NCBI GenBank assembly: GCA_903940225.1
Contig: CAJAKC010000008.1
Span: forward strand, 1-64,000
Length of the DNA: 64,000 bases
Source: an uncultured Microbacteriaceae bacterium
Lineage (GTDB): Bacteria; Actinomycetota; Actinomycetes; Actinomycetales; Microbacteriaceae
Direction: 5' to 3'
Shown: one piece after another, positions 31,698 through 41,801 of the stretch
Layout: each line of letters starts with the position of its first letter
How positions within the stretch are numbered: position 1 is the stretch's first letter
Notes under the pieces: model-generated
Seen by the model: the letters and a program-made list of their open reading frames with translations, nothing else
What the model was told of the DNA's origin: nothing
Databases searched by the model: none
Position numbers and translations under genes: made by a program

Positions 31698-31725
31698 AAC
31701 GGCCTCCGCGACCGCGGGGGCCGTT
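31698..31725 (+). terminator. Hairpin terminator after groES
   Basis: AACGGCCTCCGC pairs with GCGGGGGCCGTT (one T-G pair) around a 4-base loop, 15 bases after the groES stop. No long T-run. It makes groES a single-gene transcript. Confidence 0.65.
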
Positions 31726-31751
31726 CTGATTGGGCGAGTAAGGTGAACAGC

Positions 31752-32645
31752 GTGAGTCAGTCAACGCGGACCGGTGGGGTCATCGCCGGACTCGGGTCAT
31801 ACATTCTCTGGGGTTTCCTCCCGCTCTACTTCCTCCTCACGGGCACGGCGAACGCGTGGGAGATTGTCTCGTGGCGAATCGTCTGGTCGCTGGTGTTCTG
31901 TGTTGGGCTTCTGCTCGCCACCCGCCAATTTCGCTCAACCTTCGCGTTACTCAAGGATCGCCGACTGGCCGTCCTCACGCTGCTCGCGGGTGTCCTCATC
32001 TATCTCAACTGGCAGTTCTACATCATCGCCGTCGTGTCAGGGCACATCGTCCAGGGCTCGCTCGGGTATTTCATCAATCCGCTCGTGACGATCCTGCTGG
32101 GGGTGCTCGTCCTCGGTGAAAAACTGCGGACCGGACAGTGGATTGCTATCGGCTTTGCCGCAGTTGCGGTCATTGTGCTCATCGTGGGATACGGCGAAGT
32201 GCCGTGGTTCAGTTTCATCCTCGCGGGCTCATTCGGGGTCTACGGTCTTGTGAAAAACCGTTTGGGCGGACGAATTAGCGCGACGGGCAGCCTCACATTT
32301 GAAACCCTGTGGTTGGCGCCGGTCGCCGCGTTTATCCTTGTTCTCTCGTGGCCAACCATCCAGTTCGGGCACGGTGACCCCGTGACGACCGCGCTCCTCA
32401 TCGGACTTGGGCCGGTAACCGCCGTTCCACTGCTGCTTTTCGGCTACGCCGCCTCCAAGGTGCCCATGGCGTGGATGGGGTTTATGCAGTACTTCGCCCC
32501 AACTATCCAATTCATCGTTGGAGTTGTGGTCATGCACGAGCCCATGCCCGCCGCGCGACTTGCCGGTTTCGCACTGGTGTGGGCGGGGTTAATCGTCTTA
32601 TCACTTGACTCAATTCGGCACGCTCGAGCTGTTCGGCGCACCTAG
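31752..32645 (+). CDS. rarD: RarD-type EamA family permease
   Basis: About 297 residues with ten predicted membrane helices and two EamA repeats; LWGFLPLYF near the N-terminus is typical of RarD. Transports an unknown small molecule. The GTG at 31752 follows AAGGTGA at 31740-31746; a GTG at 31743 is the alternative. RarD was first linked to chloramphenicol sensitivity, but that does not define the substrate here. Confidence 0.85.
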   Translation: MSQSTRTGGVIAGLGSYILWGFLPLYFLLTGTANAWEIVSWRIVWSLVFCVGLLLATRQFRSTFALLKDRRLAVLTLLAGVLIYLNWQFYIIAVVSGHIVQGSLGYFINPLVTILLGVLVLGEKLRTGQWIAIGFAAVAVIVLIVGYGEVPWFSFILAGSFGVYGLVKNRLGGRISATGSLTFETLWLAPVAAFILVLSWPTIQFGHGDPVTTALLIGLGPVTAVPLLLFGYAASKVPMAWMGFMQYFAPTIQFIVGVVVMHEPMPAARLAGFALVWAGLIVLSLDSIRHARAVRRT

Positions 32646-32675
32646 CGGTTTGATGAGCCAAATTTCTGCGTTTCA

Positions 32676-32690
32676 AAGCGTTACACGCTT
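32676..32690. promoter_or_regulatory. Inverted repeat upstream of livK
   Basis: AAGCGT-TAC-ACGCTT, a perfect 6-bp inverted repeat 16 bases before the livK -35. Candidate operator for a transporter regulator; no regulator gene lies nearby. Confidence 0.35.
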
Positions 32691-32705
32691 GTTACCGTGC
32701 AGATT

Positions 32706-32734
32706 TTGCCATTTATTGCGAGTGGCACTAATTT
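32706..32734 (+). promoter_or_regulatory. livK promoter
   Basis: TTGCCA (32706-32711), 17 bases, TAATTT (32729-32734). The start would be near 32741, immediately before a small hairpin (GTGGGA/TCCCAC, 32743-32759) and the AAGGAGA ribosome site. Confidence 0.65.
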
Positions 32735-32779
32735 TGAGAACAGTGGGAGATTTTCCCACACTAAACAACAAGGAGAACC

Positions 32780-34123
32780 ATGGGCGCATTTGCGAAGGCT
32801 TCGGCCACCCACAAGGTATCGAGCGCTATTGCCGCGACCTTACTACTCGGTGCTTCGGTGTTCGCAATCAGCGGTTGCACTGCTAGTGCAGCCGCGATTG
32901 ATTGTGAAACATTCGCAGCTCCGGAAGCCGGCGGTACAGGTACCTCTACCGCCGAAGCAACCGGGAACACCATTCCCGATGGCTCGGATATCGAACTCAA
33001 GATTGGAACCGCGCTTCCTCAGACGGGCAACCTTGCGTTCCTCGGACCCCCTGAAGAAGCTGGTGTTGCACTCGCTGTGAAGGAAGTCAACTCAGCCGAC
33101 AAGGGAATTTCCATTGACGCTGTTTGGGGCGACTCGGGAGACACGGACAACAAGGCCTACGAGACTGAAATTCCGCGTCTTCTCGACGCTGGTGTTTCGG
33201 CCATCCTCGGCGCTGCGTCGTCTGGTACTTCACTCCAGTTCATCGACCAGGTCACCGGAGCTGGTGTCATCCAGTTCTCGCCCGCCAACACTTCGGCGGC
33301 ACTTTCGAACTACGCAGACAACGGACTTTACTTCCGAACTGCTCCTTCGGACGTGCTCCAGGGTGAGGTTCTTGGAAACCTGATCGCCGCTGACGGAATC
33401 GAAACCCTCGGAATGGTCGTTCTGAACGACTCCTACGGCACGGGTCTTGCTCGATTCACGTGTGAGGCGTTCACCGCTGCTGGTGGAAAGGTCGTTGCCG
33501 CTCCGTTGTACAACACTGGCGACACGAGCTTCGACGCGCAGATCTCTGCCGTCACGGCTGCAGCACCAGACGCTATTGTCCTCATCACCTTCGAAGAAGT
33601 GAAGACAATTGCACCGGAGCTCATTGGCGGCGGATTCCCTGCTGACAAGGTCTACTTCGTTGATGGCAACCTCGCCAACTACTCGGAAGACTTCGAGGCG
33701 GGGCTGTTGACCGGCGCGAAGGGAACTCTTCCTGGACTCGACATCTCCACGATTGCCGACTTCACGAAGCGAATGAACGACAACTGGGTAGCCGAAGGCA
33801 ACGCTGACCTCGCTGAGGTTTACGCGTACGGCCCTGAGGCATATGACGCTGTTGTCCTGATCGCTTTGGCATCACTCGAGGCTCGTTCAATCGAGGGTGC
33901 TGATATCGCAACAAAGCTCCAGGAAGTTTCTGGAGGAGTTGAGGGCGGAACTAAGTGCACCTCGTTTGCTGAATGTGCTGACATCATCATTGGTGGCGGC
34001 CAGGCAGACTACGACGGAGTATCTGGTCCGATCACATTTGACGACAACGGCGACCCCACGGAAGCTGAAATCGGCATCTACCAGTACGGCGAAGACAACG
34101 TAGCTGTCCCCTTCAAGGGATAG
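32780..34123 (+). CDS. livK: Branched-chain amino-acid-type ABC transporter substrate-binding lipoprotein
   Basis: 447 residues. A lipoprotein signal ends at ISGC with Cys33 as the lipidated residue; the mature part is a type I periplasmic-binding fold (GTALPQTGNLAFLGPPEEAGVALAVKEVN, AASSGTSLQFIDQ). It delivers ligand to the LivHMGF transporter encoded on the other strand downstream. Ligand could be leucine/isoleucine/valine, another amino acid, urea or an amide. Codon use looks less GC-biased than in the neighbouring core genes. Confidence 0.9.
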   Translation: MGAFAKASATHKVSSAIAATLLLGASVFAISGCTASAAAIDCETFAAPEAGGTGTSTAEATGNTIPDGSDIELKIGTALPQTGNLAFLGPPEEAGVALAVKEVNSADKGISIDAVWGDSGDTDNKAYETEIPRLLDAGVSAILGAASSGTSLQFIDQVTGAGVIQFSPANTSAALSNYADNGLYFRTAPSDVLQGEVLGNLIAADGIETLGMVVLNDSYGTGLARFTCEAFTAAGGKVVAAPLYNTGDTSFDAQISAVTAAAPDAIVLITFEEVKTIAPELIGGGFPADKVYFVDGNLANYSEDFEAGLLTGAKGTLPGLDISTIADFTKRMNDNWVAEGNADLAEVYAYGPEAYDAVVLIALASLEARSIEGADIATKLQEVSGGVEGGTKCTSFAECADIIIGGGQADYDGVSGPITFDDNGDPTEAEIGIYQYGEDNVAVPFKG

Positions 34124-34137
34124 TTCGCAGTCTTTAG

Positions 34138-34172
34138 AGGGGCCTCGGGGAAACCCGGGGCCCCTTTCCGTT
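34138..34172. terminator. Terminator between livK and livF
   Basis: A 12-bp stem (34138-34149 with 34154-34165, one T-G pair) with a GAAA loop, followed by T-rich sequence. It lies 14 bases after the livK stop and ~100 bases beyond the livF stop on the other strand, so could serve both. Confidence 0.85.
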
Positions 34173-34228
34173 TAACGCACAGCCCCGGACAGCGCGTGGA
34201 GCGGTGTCTTTCAAAGGTGGCACATGAG

Positions 34229-34254
34229 CGTGACCCCCGCAGGAGGGGTTCACG
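34229..34254. other. Second hairpin in the livK-livF gap
   Basis: CGTGACCCC pairs with GGGGTTCACG (one bulged T), loop 7 bases. It lies 22 bases beyond the livF stop and may terminate or stabilise the reverse livHMGF mRNA. No T-run on either strand. Confidence 0.45.
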
Positions 34255-34276
34255 TTGTCTTCGGCGCTTAGGTGGG

Positions 34277-35011
34277 TTATGCGCCTAAAGTGCCCAGGTA
34301 GAGCGAAATCACCTTCGGGTCGTTCAGGAGATCGCGTCCTGTGCCCGTGTGTGCATCTTTACCCTGGTCGAGAACGTATCCTCTGTCGCAAATTTGCAAG
34401 CATCGACGGGCATTCTGCTCGACCATTATGGTCGTCACTCCGGCCTTGTTAATTTCTGAAACTCGAATGAATGCTTCATCTTGACGAACGGGAGACAGGC
34501 CGGCGCTGGGCTCGTCCAGCAAGAGCACGGCTGGATCCATCATGAGGGCCCGGCTCATTGCGACCATCTGGCGTTCGCCGCCGGAAAGCGTCCCTGCACG
34601 CTGCTTGAGGCGCTTTCCGAGCTCATCGAATATCCCGGTTACGAATTCGAGCCTTGTGGCGTAAGTTTTCGGCTTTTGGTATAACCCCATTTGGAGGTTT
34701 TCCTCAATCGTCAGACTGGGAAAAACGTTATTTGTTTGGGGCACAAACCCAACTCCACGCGACACGAGCTCATTCGAACGAAGGCTAGTGATGTCTTCGC
34801 CGTTGAGTTTAATCTCACCCTCGCGAACTTTCACCATGCCAAAAATAGATTTCACAAGGGTTGACTTACCCGCGCCATTAGGGCCAATAATGCCAATTAA
34901 CTCACCTTTAGCGGCGAACAAATTGGCGCCGTTGATGATGTTAATCCCCGGAAGGTAACCCGCGTAAAGATTCTTGATTTCAACGACGGGCGTGTTGGTC
35001 TCTTTCGACAT
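34277..35011 (-). CDS. livF: ABC transporter ATPase LivF
   Basis: 244 residues. Walker A GPNGAGKS, signature LSGGERQMVAMSRAL, Walker B LLLDEPSAGLSP, then EQNARRCL typical of LivF. One of two ATPases powering the branched-chain-type importer. Last gene of livH-livM-livG-livF, one-base overlap with livG. Confidence 0.93.
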   Translation of the reverse strand: MSKETNTPVVEIKNLYAGYLPGINIINGANLFAAKGELIGIIGPNGAGKSTLVKSIFGMVKVREGEIKLNGEDITSLRSNELVSRGVGFVPQTNNVFPSLTIEENLQMGLYQKPKTYATRLEFVTGIFDELGKRLKQRAGTLSGGERQMVAMSRALMMDPAVLLLDEPSAGLSPVRQDEAFIRVSEINKAGVTTIMVEQNARRCLQICDRGYVLDQGKDAHTGTGRDLLNDPKVISLYLGTLGA

Positions 35012-35913
35012 TATTTCCCCTTGCCGATCTTCGGAAGTGTGATGCGGCCGGTTACCGTCCCAAGATCGATGTCTTGGTGGCTTCCCAAATATGCATCGAC
35101 AACTGCTGGATTCTTCATGACCTCATCGGGGCTTCCCTCAGCGATGACTTTTCCTTCTGCCATAACAATCACCCAGTCTGCGATGTGCCTCACCATATGC
35201 ATGTCGTGTTCAACGAATAAAACGGTCATTCCAGCTTTTTTGAGGTTGAGAATGTGCTCGAGCAGCGATTGTGTCAAGGCGGGATTTACTCCCGCCATGG
35301 GCTCATCGAGCATCACAAACTCGGGCTTGGTCATGAGTGCCCGAGCCATTTCAAGGAGCTTACGCTGGCCACCTGACAGCGATGCCGCATAATCATCTTT
35401 TTTAGAATCTAAGTTAAAGCGTGCTAAGAGATCGAGTGCCTGTTCCTCAATTTCACTTTCCTTCTTCCGCCACAGCATGGGAAAAACGCTGGCCCAGAGC
35501 TTTTCGCCCAGCTGCTGTGTTGATCCCAACTTCATGTTGTCCATGACGGTGAGGAGGCTGAGCGCCTTCGTCAACTGGAAGGTGCGGATAAGTCCCATAC
35601 GAGCCACCTTGAAGGCGGAAACGCCGGCGAGGGACTTCCCATTGAACGACCAGGTCCCCGTATTTGCCGTGTCAAAACCCGTCAGGAGGTTGAATAACGT
35701 CGTTTTTCCCGCACCGTTCGGCCCAATGAGTGCAGTGATCGCGTGCCGGGGAATCTCGAGGTGTTCGACGTCGACCGCGGTCAACCCTCCGAATTGACGC
35801 CGGACCTGGTTAGCAATGAGGATTGGGTCCCTTTTTGCAACACCGGGGCTGGCTTCACCGACGTGAAGACCAGTCGACTTCACGGGAGTTGCGGGCGCGA
35901 CGTTACTTGACAA
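35011..35913 (-). CDS. livG: ABC transporter ATPase LivG
   Basis: 300 residues. Walker A GPNGAGKTT, LSGGQRKLLEMARAL and MLDEPMAGVNP; the long insert between Walker A and the signature is typical of LivG. A ~30-residue N-terminal extension precedes the fold. Overlaps the livM stop by 11 bases. Confidence 0.93.
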   Translation of the reverse strand: MSSNVAPATPVKSTGLHVGEASPGVAKRDPILIANQVRRQFGGLTAVDVEHLEIPRHAITALIGPNGAGKTTLFNLLTGFDTANTGTWSFNGKSLAGVSAFKVARMGLIRTFQLTKALSLLTVMDNMKLGSTQQLGEKLWASVFPMLWRKKESEIEEQALDLLARFNLDSKKDDYAASLSGGQRKLLEMARALMTKPEFVMLDEPMAGVNPALTQSLLEHILNLKKAGMTVLFVEHDMHMVRHIADWVIVMAEGKVIAEGSPDEVMKNPAVVDAYLGSHQDIDLGTVTGRITLPKIGKGK

Positions 35914-36886
35914 AGGTCAACTCCTTCTTGTTGCCAAAAATACCTTGAGGACGGAAAACTACGATGAGCACCAACGCTATCCCCACCAGAATGAACTTGA
36001 TCTGTGCCGCTTGAATCGAAGAAAGCCCGAGAAGTAAACCTTCGGCAGCGAGAGCAGGCATCAGCAAGCCGATAAACGCTTGAATTACCCAGAAGATGAC
36101 CGCACCGGCGAGTGGCCCGAAAACGGTAGCTGCTCCGCCAAGCAGAAGCGCAGTCCAAATGTAGAAAGTGATGGACGTGACATATTGATTTGGGTTCACG
36201 TTTTGGCCCATTGCCAGAACTAGCCCTCCCAGCGCGCCCAGAACTCCACCAATGATGAGCGCCTGCATTTTGTATGCAAAAACATTTTTCCCCAGTGAGC
36301 GTACCGCGTCTTCGTCTTCTCGGATTCCCTTGAGTACACGCCCCCATGGTGAATTGACGAGTAACCACACAATCGCAACGGCGACGCACAGAATTAGGAA
36401 TCCCACGATACGAACCCACCAGTCGAGCTCAGTTCCCCTGAAAGGGCCAAAGTCGTACTGTCCCTCGGGCAGAGGGTTGTCGGCCCAAAAACTGCCCGAA
36501 TTGTGTCCGGAAAGTCCATCAGCGGAGCCGGTGATGGGTCCAAATGTTGATGTGAGGAAGAGGAGTCGCATAATCTCGGCAGCGGCGATTGTCACGATTG
36601 CCAAGTAGTCGCCGCGCAAGCGAAGGGTTGGAATTCCGAGAATAAGTGCGAAAACGATCGCGGCCAGAGGTCCAAGAAATGCCGCGATATACCACGGCAA
36701 GCCGAAGGTGAGGATTCCAATGGCGTAACCGTAAGCGCCTAATGCCATGAATCCCGCCATGCCCATGTTGAGCAAACCAGCGAATCCAAAGTGAACAGCG
36801 AGCCCGAGTGCTGCAAGTGAGAACGCAATTGTGACGGGGTCAATCACAAAGCCAACAGTTGAGTTGAGAATGCCAAGGAAATCCAT
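35903..36886 (-). CDS. livM: ABC transporter permease LivM
   Basis: 327 residues, about nine to ten membrane helices. LGLAVHFGFAGLLNMGMAGFMALGAYGYAI and GIPTLRLRGDYLAIVTIAAAEIMRL match LivM. Forms the membrane channel with LivH. Starts four bases after livH. Confidence 0.92.
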   Translation of the reverse strand: MDFLGILNSTVGFVIDPVTIAFSLAALGLAVHFGFAGLLNMGMAGFMALGAYGYAIGILTFGLPWYIAAFLGPLAAIVFALILGIPTLRLRGDYLAIVTIAAAEIMRLLFLTSTFGPITGSADGLSGHNSGSFWADNPLPEGQYDFGPFRGTELDWWVRIVGFLILCVAVAIVWLLVNSPWGRVLKGIREDEDAVRSLGKNVFAYKMQALIIGGVLGALGGLVLAMGQNVNPNQYVTSITFYIWTALLLGGAATVFGPLAGAVIFWVIQAFIGLLMPALAAEGLLLGLSSIQAAQIKFILVGIALVLIVVFRPQGIFGNKKELTFVK

Positions 36887-36890
36887 GAAC

Positions 36891-38213
36891 TTAACCGACC
36901 CTTTCCTTGCGCCCCATAATGCCCTGTGGACGGAACAGCAGAATTACAATCAAGATCACCAACGCGCCGACGTATTTGAGGTCTGATGGAATAACCAGCG
37001 TTGAAGTCTCCACCAAAATCCCGACAATTATCGAACCGATAAGTGCACCCCATGCGGTTCCTAGGCCTCCAAGGGTGGTGGCGGCAAACATGAGCAGCAG
37101 GATTTGGCCACCCATGTCCCAGCGGATGCCGGGGCGGAAGAATGCCCAGAGAATCCCCGAAAATCCGGCGAGCGCAGAACCGACAATCCAAACAACTCGA
37201 ACAACTGCGTCCACGTTTATTCCCGAAGCCGCTGCAAGTGAAGGGTTATCGGAAATTGCGCGGGTTGCCTTTCCAATCCGAGTCCGGAGGAGCCACCAGG
37301 CGAAAACCGCGAGTAGGAAAACTGAAATCACCATGCTCGCAATATCAATCCAGCTGAGCGAGATGGAACCGAACAATTGGAGCTTAGGGGAATCGGCTCC
37401 AGGAAGCTGTTCAGTGCCGCCGCCAATAATGAGTTGGTAGGTATACCTCACAGCGAGCGATAGCCCAATTGAGACAATCATCAACTGCACTAGCCCCGTG
37501 TTTCTGCGCCTCAAGGGAGCCCATAATGCGGCGTCCATACCCCAGCCGAAAAAAGCGGACAAAGCAACAGCCCCAATCAGGGCTATCCACAACGGCGCTC
37601 CCAACTGAACGAAAATGAGCGAAGCGAGCGCACCGAACGTGACCATCTCGGCGTGCGCAAAGTTCGAAATTCCCGTAGTTCCATAGATCAAGGAAAGCCC
37701 GATGGATGCAAGCGCCAGCATCAATCCAAAATTCACACCGTTAATGATTCGAGAAAGGAGTTGGTCCAGCAGGCTAGTTGTCGCTCGCTCTACGTCGCCT
37801 AGGAAAAAGTTCAGTGCGACTCGGCCACCGGGACCGACGCGAACGCTCATTGACGATGACTCGACCGCTGTCGTATCTGGGTCGTCAACAATGCTGGATC
37901 CCGCCGGAAGAGTTTCGGTGTCAAGTTTAACCTCGTAGTCCGAGTTTTTTTCGGGAACACCAATCGACCAAGACCCGTCAACCGCGGTGAGAACTTCAGT
38001 TGGAACCGCCATTGAAGGTCCCGTCACCGTAATCTTGACGCCCTCCAGTGGCGCCCCACTCTCCGAAACAGTTCCACTAATCGAGTAAGGGAGATCTGCA
38101 TTTGCGCTATCTGCAGAAGCTGGGGATGCAAAAAGAGACAAGCCCGTGCACGCGATGATTGACACCAAAACGGTACGAATCCATTGAGAAATTCGCGACT
38201 TTGGCATTTTCAT
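36891..38213 (-). CDS. livH: ABC transporter permease LivH with secreted N-terminal beta-sandwich domain
   Basis: 440 residues from ATG 38213 (GGGAGA just upstream; the longer frame lacks a ribosome site). The permease part starts near residue 150 (NGVNFGLMLALASIGLSLIYGTTGISNFAHAEMV) and is normal. Before it come a Sec signal (cleavage after SPASA, ~residue 34) and ~100 residues (43-138: SISGTVSESGAPLEGVKITV, VDGSWSIGVP) resembling carboxypeptidase regulatory-like/Cna-B domains. The domain would lie outside the membrane next to LivK. First gene of the reverse operon. Confidence 0.88.
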   Translation of the reverse strand: MKMPKSRISQWIRTVLVSIIACTGLSLFASPASADSANADLPYSISGTVSESGAPLEGVKITVTGPSMAVPTEVLTAVDGSWSIGVPEKNSDYEVKLDTETLPAGSSIVDDPDTTAVESSSMSVRVGPGGRVALNFFLGDVERATTSLLDQLLSRIINGVNFGLMLALASIGLSLIYGTTGISNFAHAEMVTFGALASLIFVQLGAPLWIALIGAVALSAFFGWGMDAALWAPLRRRNTGLVQLMIVSIGLSLAVRYTYQLIIGGGTEQLPGADSPKLQLFGSISLSWIDIASMVISVFLLAVFAWWLLRTRIGKATRAISDNPSLAAASGINVDAVVRVVWIVGSALAGFSGILWAFFRPGIRWDMGGQILLLMFAATTLGGLGTAWGALIGSIIVGILVETSTLVIPSDLKYVGALVILIVILLFRPQGIMGRKERVG

Positions 38214-38349
38214 GGGGTCTCCCGGCTGCTGGACGTGTGACGTAATTCCGTCTTTGACCATTAGCCATAAACGGACTTATTCAGGTTGCTAAAGGTCGTG
38301 CCCATTATGTCGGGAAATCGCTGAAAGTGCCAACCCACTACGATTAAAG

Positions 38350-38361
38350 CAAGAATTCTTG
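38350..38361. promoter_or_regulatory. 12-bp perfect palindrome upstream of guaB
   Basis: CAAGAATTCTTG lies 30 bases before the guaB start, in the livH-guaB gap. The gap also has TTGACC (38254-38259) 18 bases before TATTCA, a possible forward promoter, and on the reverse strand TTAGCA 17 bases before TATGGC for livH; both are weak. Confidence 0.35.
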
Positions 38362-38379
38362 GTCCAGCAATTACGGTGA

Positions 38380-39894
<1,515 letters not shown>

Positions 39895-39903
39895 GACGTC
39901 ACG

Positions 39904-41019
39904 GTGACGGAAATCGAAATCGGTCGCGCCAAGCGTGCGCGCCGCGCGTACTCCTTCGACGACGTTGCTGTCGTTCCCAGCCGGCGCACGCGCGACACCG
40001 ACGCGGTGAGCCTGCACTGGGGAATCGACGCGAGCAAGTTCGAAATCCCCGTCCTCGCAGCACCGATGGACTCGGTCGTGTCCCCCACGACCGCCATCAC
40101 CATCGGCAAGTTGGGCGGAGTGGGTGTCCTCAACCTGGAGGGGCTTTGGACGCGCTATGACAACCCCGAAAAGGTCATCGCCTCGATCCGCAAACTTCCC
40201 GAAGAGGACGCCACTCGGGAAATGCAAAAGATTTACGCCGAGCCCATCAAGCCGCACCTGATTGAACAGCGACTTGCCGAAATCCGCGAAGCGGGTGTTC
40301 CCGTGGCCGGGGCATTGAGCCCGCAGCGAACGGTCGAATTCCACGACATCGTCGTCAAGTCGGGAGTTGACCTGTTTGTCATCCGCGGCAACACCGTGAG
40401 CGCCGAGCACGTCTCGCCCACCGGCGAACCGCTCAACCTCAAGCAGTTCATTTACGAACTTGACGTTCCTGTGATTGTGGGCGGTGCAGCAACGTACACC
40501 GCAGCACTGCACCTCATGCGAACGGGCGCAGCCGGTGTGCTCGTCGGGTTCGGTGGTGGCGCTGCGTCGACCACGCGGACCGCGCTCGGAGTCGAAGTTC
40601 CCATGGCAACCGCTGTTGCCGATGTTGCTGGCGCTCGCCGAGATTATCTCGACGAGTCGGGTGGTCGATACGTTCATGTCATCGCCGATGGCGGTCTCGG
40701 CACCTCGGGCGACATCGTGAAGGCCATCGCGGTCGGGGCAGACGCGGTCATGCTCGGCACCGCACTCGCGCGCGCGACGGATACCCCCGGTAACGGCTGG
40801 CACTGGGGCCAAGAGGCGTATCACGCAGAACTTCCCCGTGGCAACCGCGTGTGGGTCGGGCAGGTTGGGCCTCTGTCCGAGGTGCTGCACGGGCCATCAC
40901 GGCACGCGAACGGGCACTCGAACCTGATGGGGGCCTTGCGCAAGGCGATGGCGACCACGGGCTACTCCGACCTCAAAGAATTTCAGCGCGTCGAGGTCGT
41001 CGTCGACCCGACGGCCTAG
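39904..41019 (+). CDS. guaB3: GuaB3-family IMP dehydrogenase-related protein
   Basis: 371 residues, no CBS domains. The TIM barrel matches the actinobacterial GuaB3 family (FDDVAVVPSRRTRD, ADGGLGTSGDIVKAIAVGADAVMLGTALA). At the catalytic loop, where GuaB has GPGSICTTR, this protein reads GGGAASTTR, so the catalytic cysteine is Ser222. Function uncertain; the family may have a related or regulatory role. GTG start, AGGA seven bases upstream, nine bases after guaB. Confidence 0.92.
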   Translation: MTEIEIGRAKRARRAYSFDDVAVVPSRRTRDTDAVSLHWGIDASKFEIPVLAAPMDSVVSPTTAITIGKLGGVGVLNLEGLWTRYDNPEKVIASIRKLPEEDATREMQKIYAEPIKPHLIEQRLAEIREAGVPVAGALSPQRTVEFHDIVVKSGVDLFVIRGNTVSAEHVSPTGEPLNLKQFIYELDVPVIVGGAATYTAALHLMRTGAAGVLVGFGGGAASTTRTALGVEVPMATAVADVAGARRDYLDESGGRYVHVIADGGLGTSGDIVKAIAVGADAVMLGTALARATDTPGNGWHWGQEAYHAELPRGNRVWVGQVGPLSEVLHGPSRHANGHSNLMGALRKAMATTGYSDLKEFQRVEVVVDPTA

Positions 41020-41057
41020 TTCGACATGTCGACACTGGTTCAACGCGAGGCGAGGCG

Positions 41058-41792
41058 ATGAACGCTGCGTGGTGGCGCGTGGCGCGTCAGCCGCGGTGGC
41101 TGGCGGGTCTCGCTGCGATTCTCGTTCTCGCGGGTGGGTTCGCCTTTCTCGCGCAGTGGCAGATCGGCCGAGCCGTTGCCGAAGCGACAATCGAAACGGT
41201 CGACTCGGAAACCCCGGTGGACGTGACGACTCTGCTCGAGCCGATGACACCGCAAACACTCACCGACGGTGGCAGACGGGTCACCGTGACAGGAACGTGG
41301 ACGCAGCAATCGACCATTGTCTTCGAACGCACGCAGGGCGACACAACCGGTGAGTGGCTCGTGCGCAACTTCATGGTGAACGGCTCATGTCTTCCGATTG
41401 CCGTCGGCTTTGGCACCGCGATTGATCCGACCGAATTCATCGTCATCGACGACAGCCCGTCGACCCTCGCCGGGCGGCTCGTGCCGAGCGACGACATCAT
41501 CGCGGGAAATGTTCAATCCGACCGACGCATCATCGTCGCAGCGGCGGACCTCATCAACGAGTGGCAGTGCGAGTCGATGTATGACGGGTACGTCATCCTT
41601 GCTGAATCCGTTTCGCCCCTCACCGCCATCTCTGCACCGCCTCCCGTCCCGCAGGCTGTGCTCAATTGGCTCAACATCTTTTACGCCATCGAATGGATCG
41701 CCTTCGCCGTGTTCGCGCTGTACTTCTGGTTCCGCCTTGTCAAGGATGCGGTCGAGCGCGAGACGGAAGCCGCCGGTGAAGCGCAACCGTAG
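41058..41792 (+). CDS. SURF1 family cytochrome oxidase assembly protein
   Basis: 244 residues. One membrane helix near the N-terminus (LAAILVLAGGFAFLAQWQIGRA) and one near the C-terminus (IFYAIEWIAFAVFALYFWF) flank an extracytoplasmic domain, the SURF1 layout; WQIGRA is the family motif. SURF1 proteins help assemble the haem a site of cytochrome c oxidase. ATG 41058 follows GCGAGGCGAGG. Confidence 0.85.
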   Translation: MNAAWWRVARQPRWLAGLAAILVLAGGFAFLAQWQIGRAVAEATIETVDSETPVDVTTLLEPMTPQTLTDGGRRVTVTGTWTQQSTIVFERTQGDTTGEWLVRNFMVNGSCLPIAVGFGTAIDPTEFIVIDDSPSTLAGRLVPSDDIIAGNVQSDRRIIVAAADLINEWQCESMYDGYVILAESVSPLTAISAPPPVPQAVLNWLNIFYAIEWIAFAVFALYFWFRLVKDAVERETEAAGEAQP

Positions 41793-41795
41793 GAT
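41790..41795 (+). promoter_or_regulatory. Leaderless -10 box for the DUF3817 gene
   Basis: TAGGAT, then six bases (TGACCC), then ATG at 41802. The box overlaps the SURF1 stop codon and there is no ribosome site. Confidence 0.5.
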
Positions 41796-41801
41796 TGACC
41801 C

